Assembly: GCA_022432975.1 (NCBI GenBank)
Contig: CM039503.1
Span: 48,773,259 to 48,837,258, forward strand
DNA: 64,000 nucleotides
Reading direction: 5' to 3'
Source: Begonia masoniana
Taxonomy: Eukaryota > Streptophyta > Magnoliopsida > Cucurbitales > Begoniaceae
Under the pieces are notes generated by a model. It worked only from the letters and a program-made list of their open reading frames with translations. It did not search any database and had not been told where the DNA came from. Each line of letters begins with the position of its first letter. Within the stretch, counting starts at the first letter, position 1. The position numbers were made by a program, and so were the translations under genes. Shown one piece after another: positions 1 to 11,183 of the stretch.

Positions 1-361
1 CGGTTCTTTAAAAGATGGCTTGAAGAAAAAGTTTTGATCCAAATCAAAATAACTAAAGATTTTATCAATGATAAGCATAAAAAATTTCATGAAACTACTA
101 GAATATAACCAACTATTGTCACACTTATAGTTAAGTACCTTCATGAAAGAGAAACAAGAACATTTTATGAAAAATGAATTCACAAGTACATATTCGGTCA
201 TTCAACAAAATGCAACTCATTACCGAATAGATCAAGAGGAAGCATGATAATCATTTTCCAAATATTCACAAATTTAACATGACATGATTATTTAATCAAT
301 CTAACATCCAATTCAAATATCAAAATATAATCCATGTAAAAAGTAGAATTGCAAGTATCAT
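1..361. repeat. Duplicate of the segment at 26074-26437
   Basis: The sequence matches 26074-26437 in the same orientation with only scattered substitutions and small indels. The match ends abruptly at the shared GTATCAT, after which this copy continues into Athila-type LTR sequence while the other copy continues into unrelated DNA. No gene is visible. It looks like the left part of a duplication whose other half lies beside the 5' LTR of the same element. Confidence 0.85.
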
Positions 362-927
362 TCGATTGCTGCTCTGTCATCTGATCTCTGTTATCCCTTC
401 TTCTATTTGTCAACTGCCATCTGATTGATGCTCTGTCATCCGATTGTCATTTGTCATCCGTTTTCTGTCATCCATTTTCATTTTCGACCGTTCTCTATTC
501 TGTCATCCGATTGCTGCTCTGTCATCCGATTTTATCTACCATTTTTTGTCATCCGATTGGCCTCCTTTCTCTCTATTATCTTCTCAAAATATTCTAGCAA
601 CGGTTCCTTGATTAGATTCCTTTATTTTTGATAATCATCATCTCCGTGATTTACTTTTTCTTCTTCATAATTCTTCAGTATTTGAATTGATATCCCCGCT
701 ATTAATTTCGCATTCAAATAAGAAAATATAAACTTCGAATTAATGAGAAAGATATGCTTTTAATAGATAATATACATGAAATATCTTAAATTAAATCAAG
801 GCATTGATTCTGCAGCATTATGTAACAATTGTTATAAATTCTACCAATTTCTTTTTGAATTCACTCAAATTATACAAGTTAAATTACCTAAAAATAGTAT
901 AAAATAACTCTAAATTTAGAGTTATCA
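361..927 (-). repeat. Truncated 3' LTR of the Athila-like element
   Basis: On the minus strand it begins TGATAACTCTAAATTTAG, identical to the start of the 5' LTR at 25838, and aligns with about 25316-25838. The remainder of the roughly 1.57-kb LTR is missing, cut at 361 where the duplicated segment 1-361 begins. It contains several GTCATCCGATTG repeats. Confidence 0.85.
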
Positions 928-942
928 AATACCCCCAAACTT
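928..942 (-). other. Polypurine tract of the Athila-like element
   Basis: Reading the minus strand, AGTTTGGGGGTATT sits directly before the LTR start TGATAAC. This is the expected place and composition for the plus-strand primer of reverse transcription. Confidence 0.8.
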
Positions 943-2320
943 AAACCATTACTCGTCTTCGAGTGATGCAAAATAAATTCAAAAATAAATAACCTTCCAA
1001 GGTAACATTAACCAATATCATCTAATTTTTAAAATATCTCGAAACTCGTAAATTATTTAAAAATTTCACTATCACAATTAAAATCAACCAATATAGATTT
1101 ATTTCCCAATGAATTAATTTTTAAAGTGTGTGTATGCTCAAACTCCTCTTAAATTGCTTAGTTCAACCATCAAAACTAAACATCACAATGAATATAATAG
1201 AATACCAATTCTTCAATGTTTTTCCTAAGTCAATTAGCTTTCAAAGGTTCTTCTTTTTGATAAAACACAACTAAGCAAGGGGGATATAAAATTTTTGTAT
1301 TGGCTTTCTCTATAAGTCACACTGCCTTTTTATGTAATTGACAAGATTGGTCATGAAGGCCTCCGGTTACTCAGTAGTGTCACCTAAAGATACATACTCA
1401 TATAAAATAATAGAGGATGATAGTCAATAATTTTGCAACGGAGTTCCTCCCAAAGTTCCTCTAATTTATTTTTACTCATCGAGTATCCAAACGACTCCCT
1501 CGAAATTGAAAGTAGATTAAGAAATTGTAATTTTTTTCATTTTTTTTAAATTTTATTTATAACCCCCAAACTTATTATTTTAATATTCTGTGTTTTTTTT
1601 AAGAAGCCTTTTATTTCTAATTTCCTTAGTCAAACATTGAATTGTTGTCATCTACCTATAATTGTAAACTCTAGTCATGATGATATTCCTAAACAATTAA
1701 CAGGAGTTTGTGTGTTAGGAGAAATCATTTCACGAGAATAAATCTTCATTAATTTATAATAATATGTGATAATGATATTATTCAATAACTTACTTCATTA
1801 GGAGATATTTGAAAATTGTATTGTTTTGATCCAAAAACTAAAGAGCCAAGAAAACTAATTAAACATCAAACTAAATTAAACATCCAAGAAAATTAATTAA
1901 ACATCAAACTAAATTAAACAACCAGCAAATAATTTCTCCTCTACCCATTCTATGTTCTTATCCCCAAACTTAAAAATTGACAGTGTCCCCACTACCACTA
2001 TAAAATGAAGTCCACAAAATCAACATAAAAAAAAAAGAACAAAATAAAGCTAGGGGGTTAGGACTTCACTGGTATTATTCTTCCTTATCGGATTCAGAAT
2101 TTGAGGTGTGAAGTATTACTGTTGGAAATCAGGGAAAGATGGGAGATGGGTCATTTGCTTTCTTGTTTAAACTTGCTGCCAATGCTCGATCCTTTAATTG
2201 AGCGTAGCTCCAAAACAGTTTACTCTTGCGCTTTAGACTCTTCCGGGATTCTGACATCCGATGTTGTTGAATCTCTTGAATATGAAGTTGCTGCTTCACT
2301 ATCTCAATGTCATGTTTGTG
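943..2320 (-). other. 3' non-coding region of the Athila-like element
   Basis: This is AT-rich DNA between the third ORF region and the polypurine tract. No reading frame of substance is seen. A second stretch resembling a polypurine tract (AACCCCCAAACTT on the plus strand) occurs near 1561. Long 3' spacers of this kind are usual in Athila elements. Confidence 0.6.
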
Positions 2321-3370
2321 TCATTCTAATTTGTTATGCAAAAACTCGAGACTATCAAGTATTTTCTGTTGGAAAGTGCTGCTGCTGGATGATGCTGCCA
2401 CTGTACTTGCAGCATTTGGATGGTGGCCTGGTTCTTCTTCCTCATGAGTGCCCTCTTCCCCTGTTTTATTGAAGGCAATTCTTTTTACTGCTAATGGGGT
2501 GATGCCTGGTGCGGGAGCAAGCTTTTCTTCCTGTTCATTGTCTATTACTCCCGCAAGTTCACACAGACCTAATATCAGAGAAGGAAACAAAAACTGCCCC
2601 CTTGGCTTCAACGCACTAGCACAAATATTTCTATATATAATTGTACCAACATTAATGCATTTTTTAGTTAAAATATAGTAAATCAAAACTGCTTGTTCCC
2701 TTGTTACATGCTGTCCATGGGAAGAAGGAAATAATCTGCTCTTAATAAAGTGGTACCAAACCTTGGCTGCCAGTAATAATGTAATTTGAGGGAGGGAGAA
2801 TCGTCTTAGAAACAACCCATTTAGTCTCTGGTTCTGCGATTTCATTCAATACAGCCTTCAAGAATGGTGGAGAACGATTGTCCGTGTGAATTTAAAACTC
2901 ATCCTCTACTTCGTCTAACTCGTAGAAGGAGTTTATCGCGGCTAGCGAAATTTTTACCTGTCGTTTTCTAACCCGAACTATCTCGGGTAGCTCGCCATCA
3001 AAGTTGGCATAGAATTCTCGAACTAATGGCGTGATGATCTCTTTCGACAGAGCACAAAATTTTGTCCATTGGCGTTCTTAAATGATTGACGAGACATAGG
3101 CCGGTTACCCCTTGTAGGTGCCGTATGAAAGAACAAATCATTTTTCTAGAGCAAACGATTTTTTTGTCATACCTTGATCATACCGAAGCTTTGCTGTGTC
3201 GGATATGAATTCTGGCTTGCAGAAATCTTCAGCAGTTTTTTGTCCAGTGCTTTTAGGTCTCATGATTGTGTTGGTGTCCTGAAAAGGGAAGAGAAACTTG
3301 AAAATAAGAGGCAAGATTCTGAAGGATTGCTGCAGTGGCGCTAGGGCTTCGGGAGAGAAAAGTAGCAATT
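2321..3370 (-). pseudogene. Post-pol ORF with plant-transposon-like domain (Athila third ORF), broken
   Basis: The function is not established for this family. The longest open piece (2321-2845, 174 residues) contains WYHFIKSRLFPSSH, then REQAVLIYYILTKKCINVG and LFPSLILGLCELAGV, followed by an acidic and serine-rich tail. Just upstream in another frame is PLVREFYANFDGELPEIV followed by an INSFYEL motif. Together these resemble the putative plant transposon protein family found after pol in Athila-like elements. Two or more frameshifts and stops separate the parts, and the N-terminal piece starts near 3368. The same REFYAN...IN pattern recurs in the copia ORF at 29601-31751 and in the ORFs at 54165-56425. 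The domain assignment is by eye. Confidence 0.65.
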
Positions 3371-3615
3371 TTTTTTATCTAGTTAGTAAGGCAAACATGT
3401 TAAACTCTAAATTTGTAAATAGCATAAAATAATTAAATAAACAGAAGTTATTTTACCTAACATTTTATTTTAATTATATGTGATGCCACAGCAAACATCG
3501 TAGCATCACCATTATTTTAAACGAAAAATAAATGTAAAGAAAAAGGATACTAGATATTGGGTTGCCTCCCAATAAGCACTTGATTTTACAGTCATCAGCC
3601 TGACTTCTCCATATC

Positions 3616-3799
3616 TCACTTTTCTTTGCTGTCCTCGAGAGTAATTGAGGTAATTTCTGTCAATTTTTCTCCATGATAAAGCTTTACTCTCTGACCATTT
3701 ACCTTGAAATTTCTGTCACTCTTTTCATCAAGTAATTCCAGTGTACTGTATGGGAATACTTCCATGATTTCAAATGGTCCAGACCATCTAGATTAAGTT
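3616..3799 (-). pseudogene. C-terminal end of Athila-like polyprotein
   Basis: This is the tail of integrase, separated from the rest by the solo LTR at 3800-6043. In one minus-strand frame it reads RWSGPFEIMEVFPYSTLELL, then FKVNGQRVKLYHGE, and stops at 3616-3618. RWSGPF...FKVNGxRxKxYxxG is the usual end of Athila pol proteins. The preceding codons (LFPGKL) lie at 6049-6065, so the insertion fell a few codons before RWSGPF. The downstream sequence GGGAGGCAACCCAA at about 3563 is also typical after Athila pol. Confidence 0.8.
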
Positions 3800-3943
3800 T
3801 GTAGCACCCGATTTTGCTTAACCAGTTTACTTTATTAAATTATAGTGAATATTTTAAGGATGGGATTGGGAAGTTTAGTGATTAGGTCAATAAATGAGTG
3901 AGTAAGGGCATGGTGGTAATTTGAGATTTTATGTTGGATAACG

Positions 3944-3950
3944 TATTTAA
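3944..3950 (+). promoter_or_regulatory. TATA-like box of the solo LTR
   Basis: TATTTAA lies about 145 bp into the LTR, roughly 30 bp before the conserved GTTTAGCCGCCACT. The same pair of signals, in the same order, is seen in the related LTRs at 41003 (+), 17914 (-) and 24743 (-). Promoter activity is inferred. Confidence 0.5.
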
Positions 3951-4340
3951 TGGAGGGTTCAATGAGGTTTAGCCGCCACTGTTTTCTCATTTTTTTTCCT
4001 TTCTCAGTATTCAGCTCATACTCAGCAGAGCTCCAGGCGATTTTCTCCTCCGACCTTCATTTCTCGGACTAGGTAATTCTTTCCTTTTTGTCTTCTTAAA
4101 GATCTAAGTGGCTAGATAGCATATGAGTGCAATGTATGTACCTTGTTAATGCTGTGAGTGAGTTGAGTTCGGGTTTAGTGTTGAGCCGAGAATGTACGAT
4201 GACCAGAGCTTCCAAACTAGCTCCTTAGGTTTCTGAATGATATAGGATAAGGCTAGTGATGATCTAATCGGTATTCTGCTTATGACATTAGGTGAGCAGG
4301 ACTTCCAGTGTAGTTGAAACCGAGCGATTTCCAGGAGATC

Positions 4341-4854
4341 AGGTAAGTAAAGTTTGCTTGTGCCTTCGGGTCTACATCACAAAACATTAGTGTTTGTTTG
4401 TTGGAATGTGTTGGTATGTCATGCATCATGTTTTAAAAAGTATACGAAAATGAATTTGAGTGCATGTTTGCATGGTAAGGATTGAACATATGGAAACAGT
4501 TATGTGAATCAGTTTTACTGTTAAGGGAAATAATCCGCCCCTTAATGAGATAGTGGATATTTATACTTTGGGAGAGTTGATCCAACTTCCAATTTCACAG
4601 GGGGATCTGAACATGTGAATCAGATTTACTGCTAAGGGAATTTATCCGCCTCTTAATGAGACAGTGGATGTTTATACTTTGGGAGAGTTGATCCAACTCC
4701 CAATTTCACAGGGGGATCTGAACAGAAACGATGAATGAATAACTGAGATGAGAAAGTAGAAATTGCATGTTTAGGAATTCATATTTTAGCATTTCATTTC
4801 ATTACTGCTTTACTTACTTAGCATTAGGCGAATAGATGAGTTTTTTTTATGTAG
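4341..4854 (+). other. Putative intron in the LTR leader
   Basis: A consensus donor, AG|GTAAGT, occurs at 4342/4343. A T-rich tract followed by ATGTAG|GTG ends at 4854. Both ends are conserved in the related LTRs (41397-41878 on plus; 17525-17047 on minus). Splicing is inferred from sequence only. Confidence 0.4.
4520..4735 (+). repeat. Two-copy tandem block of about 105 bp in the LTR
   Basis: Two successive blocks each carry a TAAGGGAA..ATCCGCC element, then CTTTGGGAGAGTTGATCC and CAATTTCACAGGGGGATCTG. The same two-copy arrangement is kept at 12080-12290, at 41550-41745, and in complement at 17190-17375 and 24010-24215. Its retention across diverged LTRs suggests constraint or ancestry. Confidence 0.75.
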
Positions 4855-5278
4855 GTGTTGAGGAAACTGCAGGTGATTTCCTTGAGTGCACTGATGAATA
4901 GATGTGCTTGGAGGAGTACATCCATGTTTCGGCCTGGTGAACTGATGAGGCGGTTTAACTGGTGTCAGTGGTTGTGAAGGTTTAGTGGACAATGAGTTCA
5001 ATTCGAGTATGTTAAACTCTCTGATGATGGAAGTTGCTTGATGTTTTCAAAAGTACCTTGAGTTCTCATGACATTAGTAGTTTTCAATGTTTTGAACACA
5101 TTTTGAAACTTACTGATAGTGCCACCTTGCTGATTTAGTATTGTTTTTACTGGATTCGAGTAATAAAAGGATTTGAATTGTTTTCTTTTGAATGGTTTCA
5201 GTAAAGTGAATAAACCCTTTTCTGTGGTTAGAGTTGTATTGTATGGCAAGGAGTTGTTGGTGTGTCGTTTTGTTCACT

Positions 5279-5770
5279 ATCGGTAGATGAAGTCTATCGG
5301 TAGATGTCGAGTTATAGTATGTTGTCTATCAGATGATGTCTCAGTAAACTCATCGGCGGATGCGTGCTGACGCCATCGGATGATGTAGGTTTAATTCTGT
5401 CGGAAGATGTCTTCAGAAAAGCCATCGGATGATGTATGTTTAATTCTATCGGAAGATATAGATTTTGCACTACCGGTATGAGTGAGTGTTATGCTTTGTC
5501 GTTAGTGACCAGTATATGCAGTTTATTCTATCAGAAGAAGGGAATGAGAGATTTTTTTTGTCGTTTTGCCGTCGGTAGATACGAGTCACAAAACTTGTCG
5601 TTTTGCGATCGGTTGATGTTGGATAATTGATTTATCCGGCTGACGTCATCGGTATATGCAGTCCACTGAGAGATGTCTTTTGTTTCCAACTCTTCTGGTC
5701 CACGTCGTCGGTAGAAGCCTTTTATTTGTTGTTTCTGCTTCTTCCGTTGACTTTATCCATCGGCAGATGC
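5279..5770 (+). repeat. Cluster of ATCGGNNGATG motifs in the solo LTR
   Basis: More than ten copies of variants such as ATCGGTAGATG, ATCGGCGGATG and ATCGGATGATG occur within 500 bp, with TCGTTTTG and CTGACGTCATCGG between them. The cluster occupies the last third of the LTR, as in the related elements. Confidence 0.85.
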
Positions 5771-6048
5771 GTTTGACTTCTGCGACTTCCCAAGTATTTC
5801 ACGATTTAAACCTCTATTTCTTTTTAGCTGATTATTTCTTACATTTCAAACAATGTTCATAGTTTCGTTTAACTCTATTGTTGTCCAAATGATTTCCGCT
5901 GCAAGTTTTAAATGTTTTGAAGTTTAGAAAAAAAAATGTGTCAAACCCAGACTTTCGAGTGAAATTTTAAATTTAGTTCAAAGTTTCTTAGTTAGGTTCG
6001 AGCTTGTGTAACGAGTCGGGTTCAGATAACTCGGGGCGTTACAAAGTT

Positions 6049-7403
6049 TACCTGGAAACAGCTTCATTCTTGAGTTGAAGAGTAACACCTTCTGTCCCTT
6101 CTCAAAAACTCTTTGCTGAATTTTTTTATCATGCCAATTTTTTACTTTCTCTTTATAAATCCTTGAATTTTTGTAAGCTGCCATTCTTAATTCTTTTAAC
6201 TCTTACAACTGTAAGAATCGATTCCTTCTTGCTTGCTGTAAATCCAAGTTTCAACATTTTCAATGCCCAGAAGGCCTTGTGTTTTAACTCTACAAGTAGA
6301 TGACAAGATTTTCCATAAATCATATTGAATGGAGTAGTGCCCAGAGGAGTCTTAAATGCTGTTCTGTATGCCCATAATGCATCGTCTAATTTCAGTGACC
6401 AGTCTTTTCTGTTCGGATTCACCACCTTCTCCGGAATCCGTTTCACTTCCCTATTAGATACTTCTGCTTGACCATTACTTTGAGGATGGTATGCTGTAGT
6501 CACCTTGTGTCTAATTCCATATTTACTTAATAACCCAGTGAACGCTCTATTGCAAAAATGAGATCCGCCATCACTAATAATCGCTCTGGGAGTGCCAAAC
6601 CTTGTGAAAATATTTTTATGTAAAAACTTCAGAACATTCTTCCCTTGATTGTTTGGCAGTGCTGCGGCTTCTACCCATTTAGAAACATAATCAATAGCCA
6701 AAAGTATGTATTGGTTCTCATGAGATGCTGGAAAAGGTCCCATAAAGTCAATTCACCAGACATCAAAGACTTCGATCTCCAAGATGTTGGTCAGTGGCAG
6801 CTCATGTTTTCTGGATATGTTCCCTGTTCTTTGGCATCTGTCACAATTTTGAACAAAATTGTTAGCATCTTTGAAGAGTGTAGGCCAGTACAAACCTGAT
6901 TGCAAAACTTTTGTTGCAGTTTGTGTTCCTCCATAATGGCCTTCATATGATGCTGCATGGCATTGCTGCAGCACTTGGTTCATTTCTTCCTCTGGTATAC
7001 ATCTTTGCAGCAACTGATCGGCGCACTGTTTGAAGAGGAATGACTCATCCCAAAAATATCGTTTCACATCTTTCAAGAACTTCCTTTTCTGCTGATAATC
7101 TAGGTCGAAATGGATGATATCACTCACAATATAATTAACAAAGTCTGCATACCAAGGCGCTGGAGACACATCCAGTTTCAACATTTGTTCATCTGGGAAT
7201 GTTTCCTTGATATTTTCTCCGAGTTGCTGTTCGCTCACATTTTCCAGTTTAGATAAATGATCTGCAACTTGGTTTTCACATCCCTTTCTATCACGGATTT
7301 CTAGATCAAACTCCTGAAGCAGTAACACCCAGCGGATTAGTCTTGGTTTAGCATCTTCCTAGCAACCAAATACTTGATTGCTGCATGATCGGTATATACA
7401 ATA
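6049..7403 (-). pseudogene. Athila-like RNase H end and integrase
   Basis: The region encodes the end of RNase H and the integrase that would insert the element's cDNA. On the minus strand, [14 protein letters not shown] (7403 down) is followed by a one-base frameshift and then [14 protein letters not shown]. The zinc-binding domain follows (H..H in [12 protein letters not shown], then CDRCQRTGN). After a stop at about 6753 comes the catalytic core, with [10 protein letters not shown], the D of IISDGGSHF and [16 protein letters not shown], which holds the glutamate. A frameshift near 6200 separates the C-terminal [13 protein letters not shown]. The 7404-10106 LTR interrupts it on one side and the 3800-6043 LTR on the other. 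Not functional. Confidence 0.85.
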
Positions 7404-10106
7404 TGTGACGACACCGACCCCATGTTGGTGCCGCCACTACCTATGTCGTGCGTGCATACATACGTACATGTGTATTAACCTAGCCCGTTCTCACTTAAAT
7501 TTTTTTCATTTTTCTTTTATTGCATTTTTCATTCGTTCATCATTTGTCCATTCGTTTTCTTTCATTTTGCTCGTTAGAGAACGGACTCGGGCATTCAATC
7601 TGTATCTATCGACATTTTGGCTTTAACTTAGAACGTACCTAAAATGACTCGTCTAAGGTTTCAATCCTTTAATCTCACTTGTTTAGAGACAATTAACCTT
7701 ATTCGGCGGAAGACTATTGTGCGTGGAAGACTCGTTACAAGATAAAATTAACCAAAATATCAAGTTTAACACTATAAAAAGCACCCTGGTCGACCCCTGA
7801 GCTTTCGGTCGACACTTCATAATAGTGGTCGACCCCTAAGGTTCTGGTTTTTGTTTGTACTGAAGCCGGTCGACACCTTGCAACAACGGTCGACACCTTG
7901 TCTGAGGGGTCGACACTTCGAAAACAGTTTTGCTCTCGGATTGCATTCCTTTGTAAGTTCGGTCGACACCTTATCTGAGGGGTCGACCCCTTGCATGGCA
8001 AGGTGTCTACCCCTGCAGGCACAGGTCTACCCCTGCAAAGGCAATTTTTACATTTTTTACCTAATCAACACCTCCAATCACCTCCAAACTTAACCAACTC
8101 TACCTATTCAATATCAATTCCATCTCCATCCATAAACCGAACATTCAATCTCATCAAATCCCAACACAAAACTTCAATTTCCACTCGAAACCATAAACCT
8201 ACTTTCAAAACATCAAAACTCATCCAAAATCTATTCTATTTCATCAAAATATCTCCAATCATCAATATTCATCCAAATACACATCAAACACCAATATCCT
8301 ATCTATTTCATCAACAACCGTCCATACATAGCGGAAGCTATCAAAATCATCAAAACCACGGTTTATAACCTATCCAGATACCAAGCACCCTAATATGAAT
8401 TTCTATACATTTCATCATATATTATCACCCATCCGCCCATTTCAACCCAAAATAACTCAAAATACATAACCTACAACTCCCACAGGTCGTGTACGCATCG
8501 ACTACGCCAGCCCCTCCCGCAAACATCCTCCTTCAAGCTGTAGGCTCGTCGGGTGGAGGGACATTGTGCTCACCTTACTCGTAGTCACCTACACCATAAG
8601 GACACCTATGAGATAAAAATTTCAGTAAGTTCTACGTAAATGTCTATGCATGATCATGTATGCAATGAAAGCCGTCCATGTCATTTCATTTCAATACGTG
8701 TCAGTCTTGGTTACCGGGGCCTTTCTCAGTCAGATGGATAGAGCACATCAAGCGGGTAGATAGCCCAAACCATTTGAAAGGAGGGAGACCCACACACCAC
8801 GGAACGCCAGGTTTGAACCTCTCCCCGAATAACCACCATGCGTTATTTACTATGATATTTTACTTGCCACATGCATGCAATTCTTTTTCTTTGAAATCAA
8901 TGCATAAATTCATTTTCCATGGAATTTTAAAAACTATGATGCATGAACAGTTCAATACGTAATATAAACATACATAATGAGAATACCATTAAGATGTCAC
9001 TATATTCAACCTATAAACAACCCAACTTAGACTACCCGACCAAAGCGATTAAATAAACAAAGCTCCAACAAATTCCTGAACACAATTTCCGACATATGGT
9101 GTAGGCCAATCGGCCACAGTAAGTCACGAGAACTTACCTGTCGTCCGTAGCGTACTGAGCTCCTCGTCTCGAGCTTTGTCACCTAAGTCAATCCATAGCG
9201 TCATTTGTTAAAATCGAGCGTAAACATAAAATTTCAGAAATTTACGAAACTCCTAATTAAAGGAAATTTCCTAGAACTCTAATAAAACTCTCTCGAGCAT
9301 TTCATCGAGCAATTTACGCTCACCAATCTTTAAACCCCATTAATGGAGGTTTCACAAAGCTCAAAATTCGGATTTTCAACCTAAACATCGAATACACCCA
9401 ACATTTCACCAAATAACTCTCAATAATTGTAGATAAGGTAATTTCTAACGTTTCCTAACAAAACCCAGCTATTTATATAAAATTCCTATGAAACCCTAAA
9501 TGTTCAAACCTCTAAAAATCACGGTCTAAAGCCAGAAAACCATAGATTCTTACCTAAAATCATGAGGGAAGGAGAAAACGTGAAGAACCTCGATGAACGG
9601 AAGAGAAATCGTCAAAGCAAATGGAGAAGAATTGTGGAGGGAAAAGCGTCGCCAAAGAGGAGGAAGAAAACCCTCTGGAGAAAATGCTAAGTGTTGGGGA
9701 AAATGGGGATTTTGTGTTTTAATTGAATTTGGGTGGTAAAAGATAAGTTTGCCCTTTGGTTTAATCTCCCGTTTATCCTATTGTTCGGCTATAGGTTTGG
9801 TTTCTCTAAAATTTTCTTATTTCACCAATAATTCCAATTTATTCCTAGGGCTCTAATAAAGCTTTCCGTTCGTCAAACGGATTTATTTTGCTATTTCTAC
9901 GAATTAAAACGCTATAGGGTCAAAATCGAAAACTTAAGCATTATATTTCGGTTTGATCTTCCTAAATTCCCATAATTCCTCTAAAATTCATATTAATTAT
10001 GAGGATCCCAATTAAAACTCTCGATTTGCAAAATGGACATATTTTGATTATTTACAAAAATACCCTTGCACGCAAAATTGGAAAACTCGTAAAACCGGGT
10101 GTTTCA
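7404..10106 (-). mobile_element. Solo LTR of a second chromovirus-type family
   Basis: On the minus strand it runs TGAAACACCCGG...GGTGTCGTCACA and is flanked by the duplication CAATA (7399-7403 and 10107-10111). It interrupts the Athila gene exactly between the codons for IGTKVIV and YTDHAA. At 2.7 kb it has no internal pol sequence, so a solo LTR is the simplest reading. It carries a donor-like CAGGTAAGT (minus, near 9135) and a motif cluster in its last third, but of a different motif (GGTCGAC). It belongs to a family distinct from the other LTRs here. Confidence 0.85.
7789..8035 (-). repeat. Cluster of GGTCGAC(A/C)CC motifs
   Basis: About ten copies of GGTCGACACCT, GGTCGACCCCT or the decayed GGTCTACCCCT lie within 250 bp at irregular spacing. 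They occupy the same LTR-end slot that holds the ATCGGNNGATG cluster in the other LTRs. Confidence 0.85.
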
Positions 10107-11183
10107 CAATAACTTTGGTTCCTATCAAATATGCTCTAAACTTATCGAATGCAAACACTACTGCCAGTAATTCTTTTTCAGTAGTCGTATAATTCTTTTG
10201 AGCTTCATTTAGAGTTATGCTGGCATAATAAATTGAATGGAATATTCTGTCTTTTTTCTGTCCCAACACTACTCCCATAGCATAATCACTTGCATCGCAC
10301 ATTAGAATAAACGGTGAAGTCCAATCAGGTGCTGTTATTACAGGTGCGGTGATCAACTTTTGCTTCAACAAATTAAAAGCTTTCAGACAGTCCCTGTCGA
10401 AGTTAAAGAAAGTGTTCTGCTCTAATAACATGCATAGCGGTTTAGAAATTTTTGAAAAATCTTTAATAAAGCGACGGTAGAATCCCGCATGTCCCAAAAA
10501 GCTCCTGATCCCCTTAACTATTTTTGGTGGTGGCAGTTTTTCAATGATCTCCAATTTAGCTTTATCTACTTCCAATCCTTTCTCTGAAACTCGATTCCCG
10601 AGTACTATTCCTTTTGGAACCATGAAGTGACAGTTTTCCCAGTTGAGCACAAGGTTGGTTTCCATGCATCTTTTCAGCACCTTCTTCAGATTCTTCAAAC
10701 ATAATTCGAAAGATTCTCCCACAATGGAAAAATCATCCATAAATATTTTCAAACACTCTTCCACCATATCTGAAAAGATAGCCATCATGCAGCGCTGGAA
10801 CGTTGTTGGAGCATTACACAACCCGAAAGGCATCCTTCTAAAAGCAAAGGTTCTATATGGGCATGTGAAGGTAGTTATCTCCTGATCTTTCGGGGGCAAT
10901 GGTGATCTGATTATATCCAGAATAACCGTCTAGGAAGTAGTAAAATCCCTTGCCCTCCAACCTATCTAACATTTGGTCGATGAAAGGAAGCGGAAAATGA
11001 TCCTTTCTTGTTGCCTTATTTAGCTTTCTATAGTCCATGCAGATCCTCCATCATGTTACAGTCCTCGTAGGGATTAGCTCATTCTTTTCATTGGCTACCA
11101 CAGTTGTTCCTCCTTTCTGGAACGCATTGGACTGGGCTAATCCACGAGTTGTCTGAAATAGGGTAGATAATGTCTGCATCTAG
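10107..11183 (-). pseudogene. Athila-like reverse transcriptase and RNase H start
   Basis: This is the polymerase that copies element RNA into DNA. On the minus strand it has MDYRKLNKATRKDHFPLPF and QMLDRLEGK (near 11038), then FAFRRMPFGLCNAPTTFQRC, the catalytic IFMDDFSIVG (codons 10732-10743) and the connection and RNase H start FILMCDASDYAMGVVLG with TTTEKELLAVVFA. The core FMDD is typical of Athila. A frameshift near 10880 and stops between 11038 and 11184 break the frame. The reading is cut at IGTKVIV by the solo LTR at 10106 and resumes at 7403. Confidence 0.9.

Larger units (their letters stand above)
3800..6043 (+). mobile_element. Solo LTR of a chromovirus-type Ty3 element, inserted in Athila pol
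   Basis: The sequence begins TGTAGCACCCG and ends GGGGCGTTACA, and it is flanked by the 5-bp target duplication AAGTT (3795-3799 and 6044-6048). No internal coding region is present, so this is a solo LTR left by LTR-LTR recombination. It has a TATA-like box, a TAGCCGCCACT leader, a splice-donor and acceptor pair, a tandem 105-bp block and a cluster of ATCGGNNGATG motifs. The last 820 bp are almost identical to the complement of 58969-59791, so the family was active recently. Confidence 0.9.

Noticed and set aside
5656..5862. A 68-codon frame repeated almost identically at 59152-59358 on the other strand
   Set aside because: The conservation is explained by recent LTR duplication: flanking non-coding LTR sequence is equally conserved, so there is no sign of selection on the protein.
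7378..8368. Small plus-strand frames of 80-125 codons in the solo LTR
   Set aside because: They overlap the GGTCGAC cluster and low-complexity LTR sequence and show no recognisable domain or start context.
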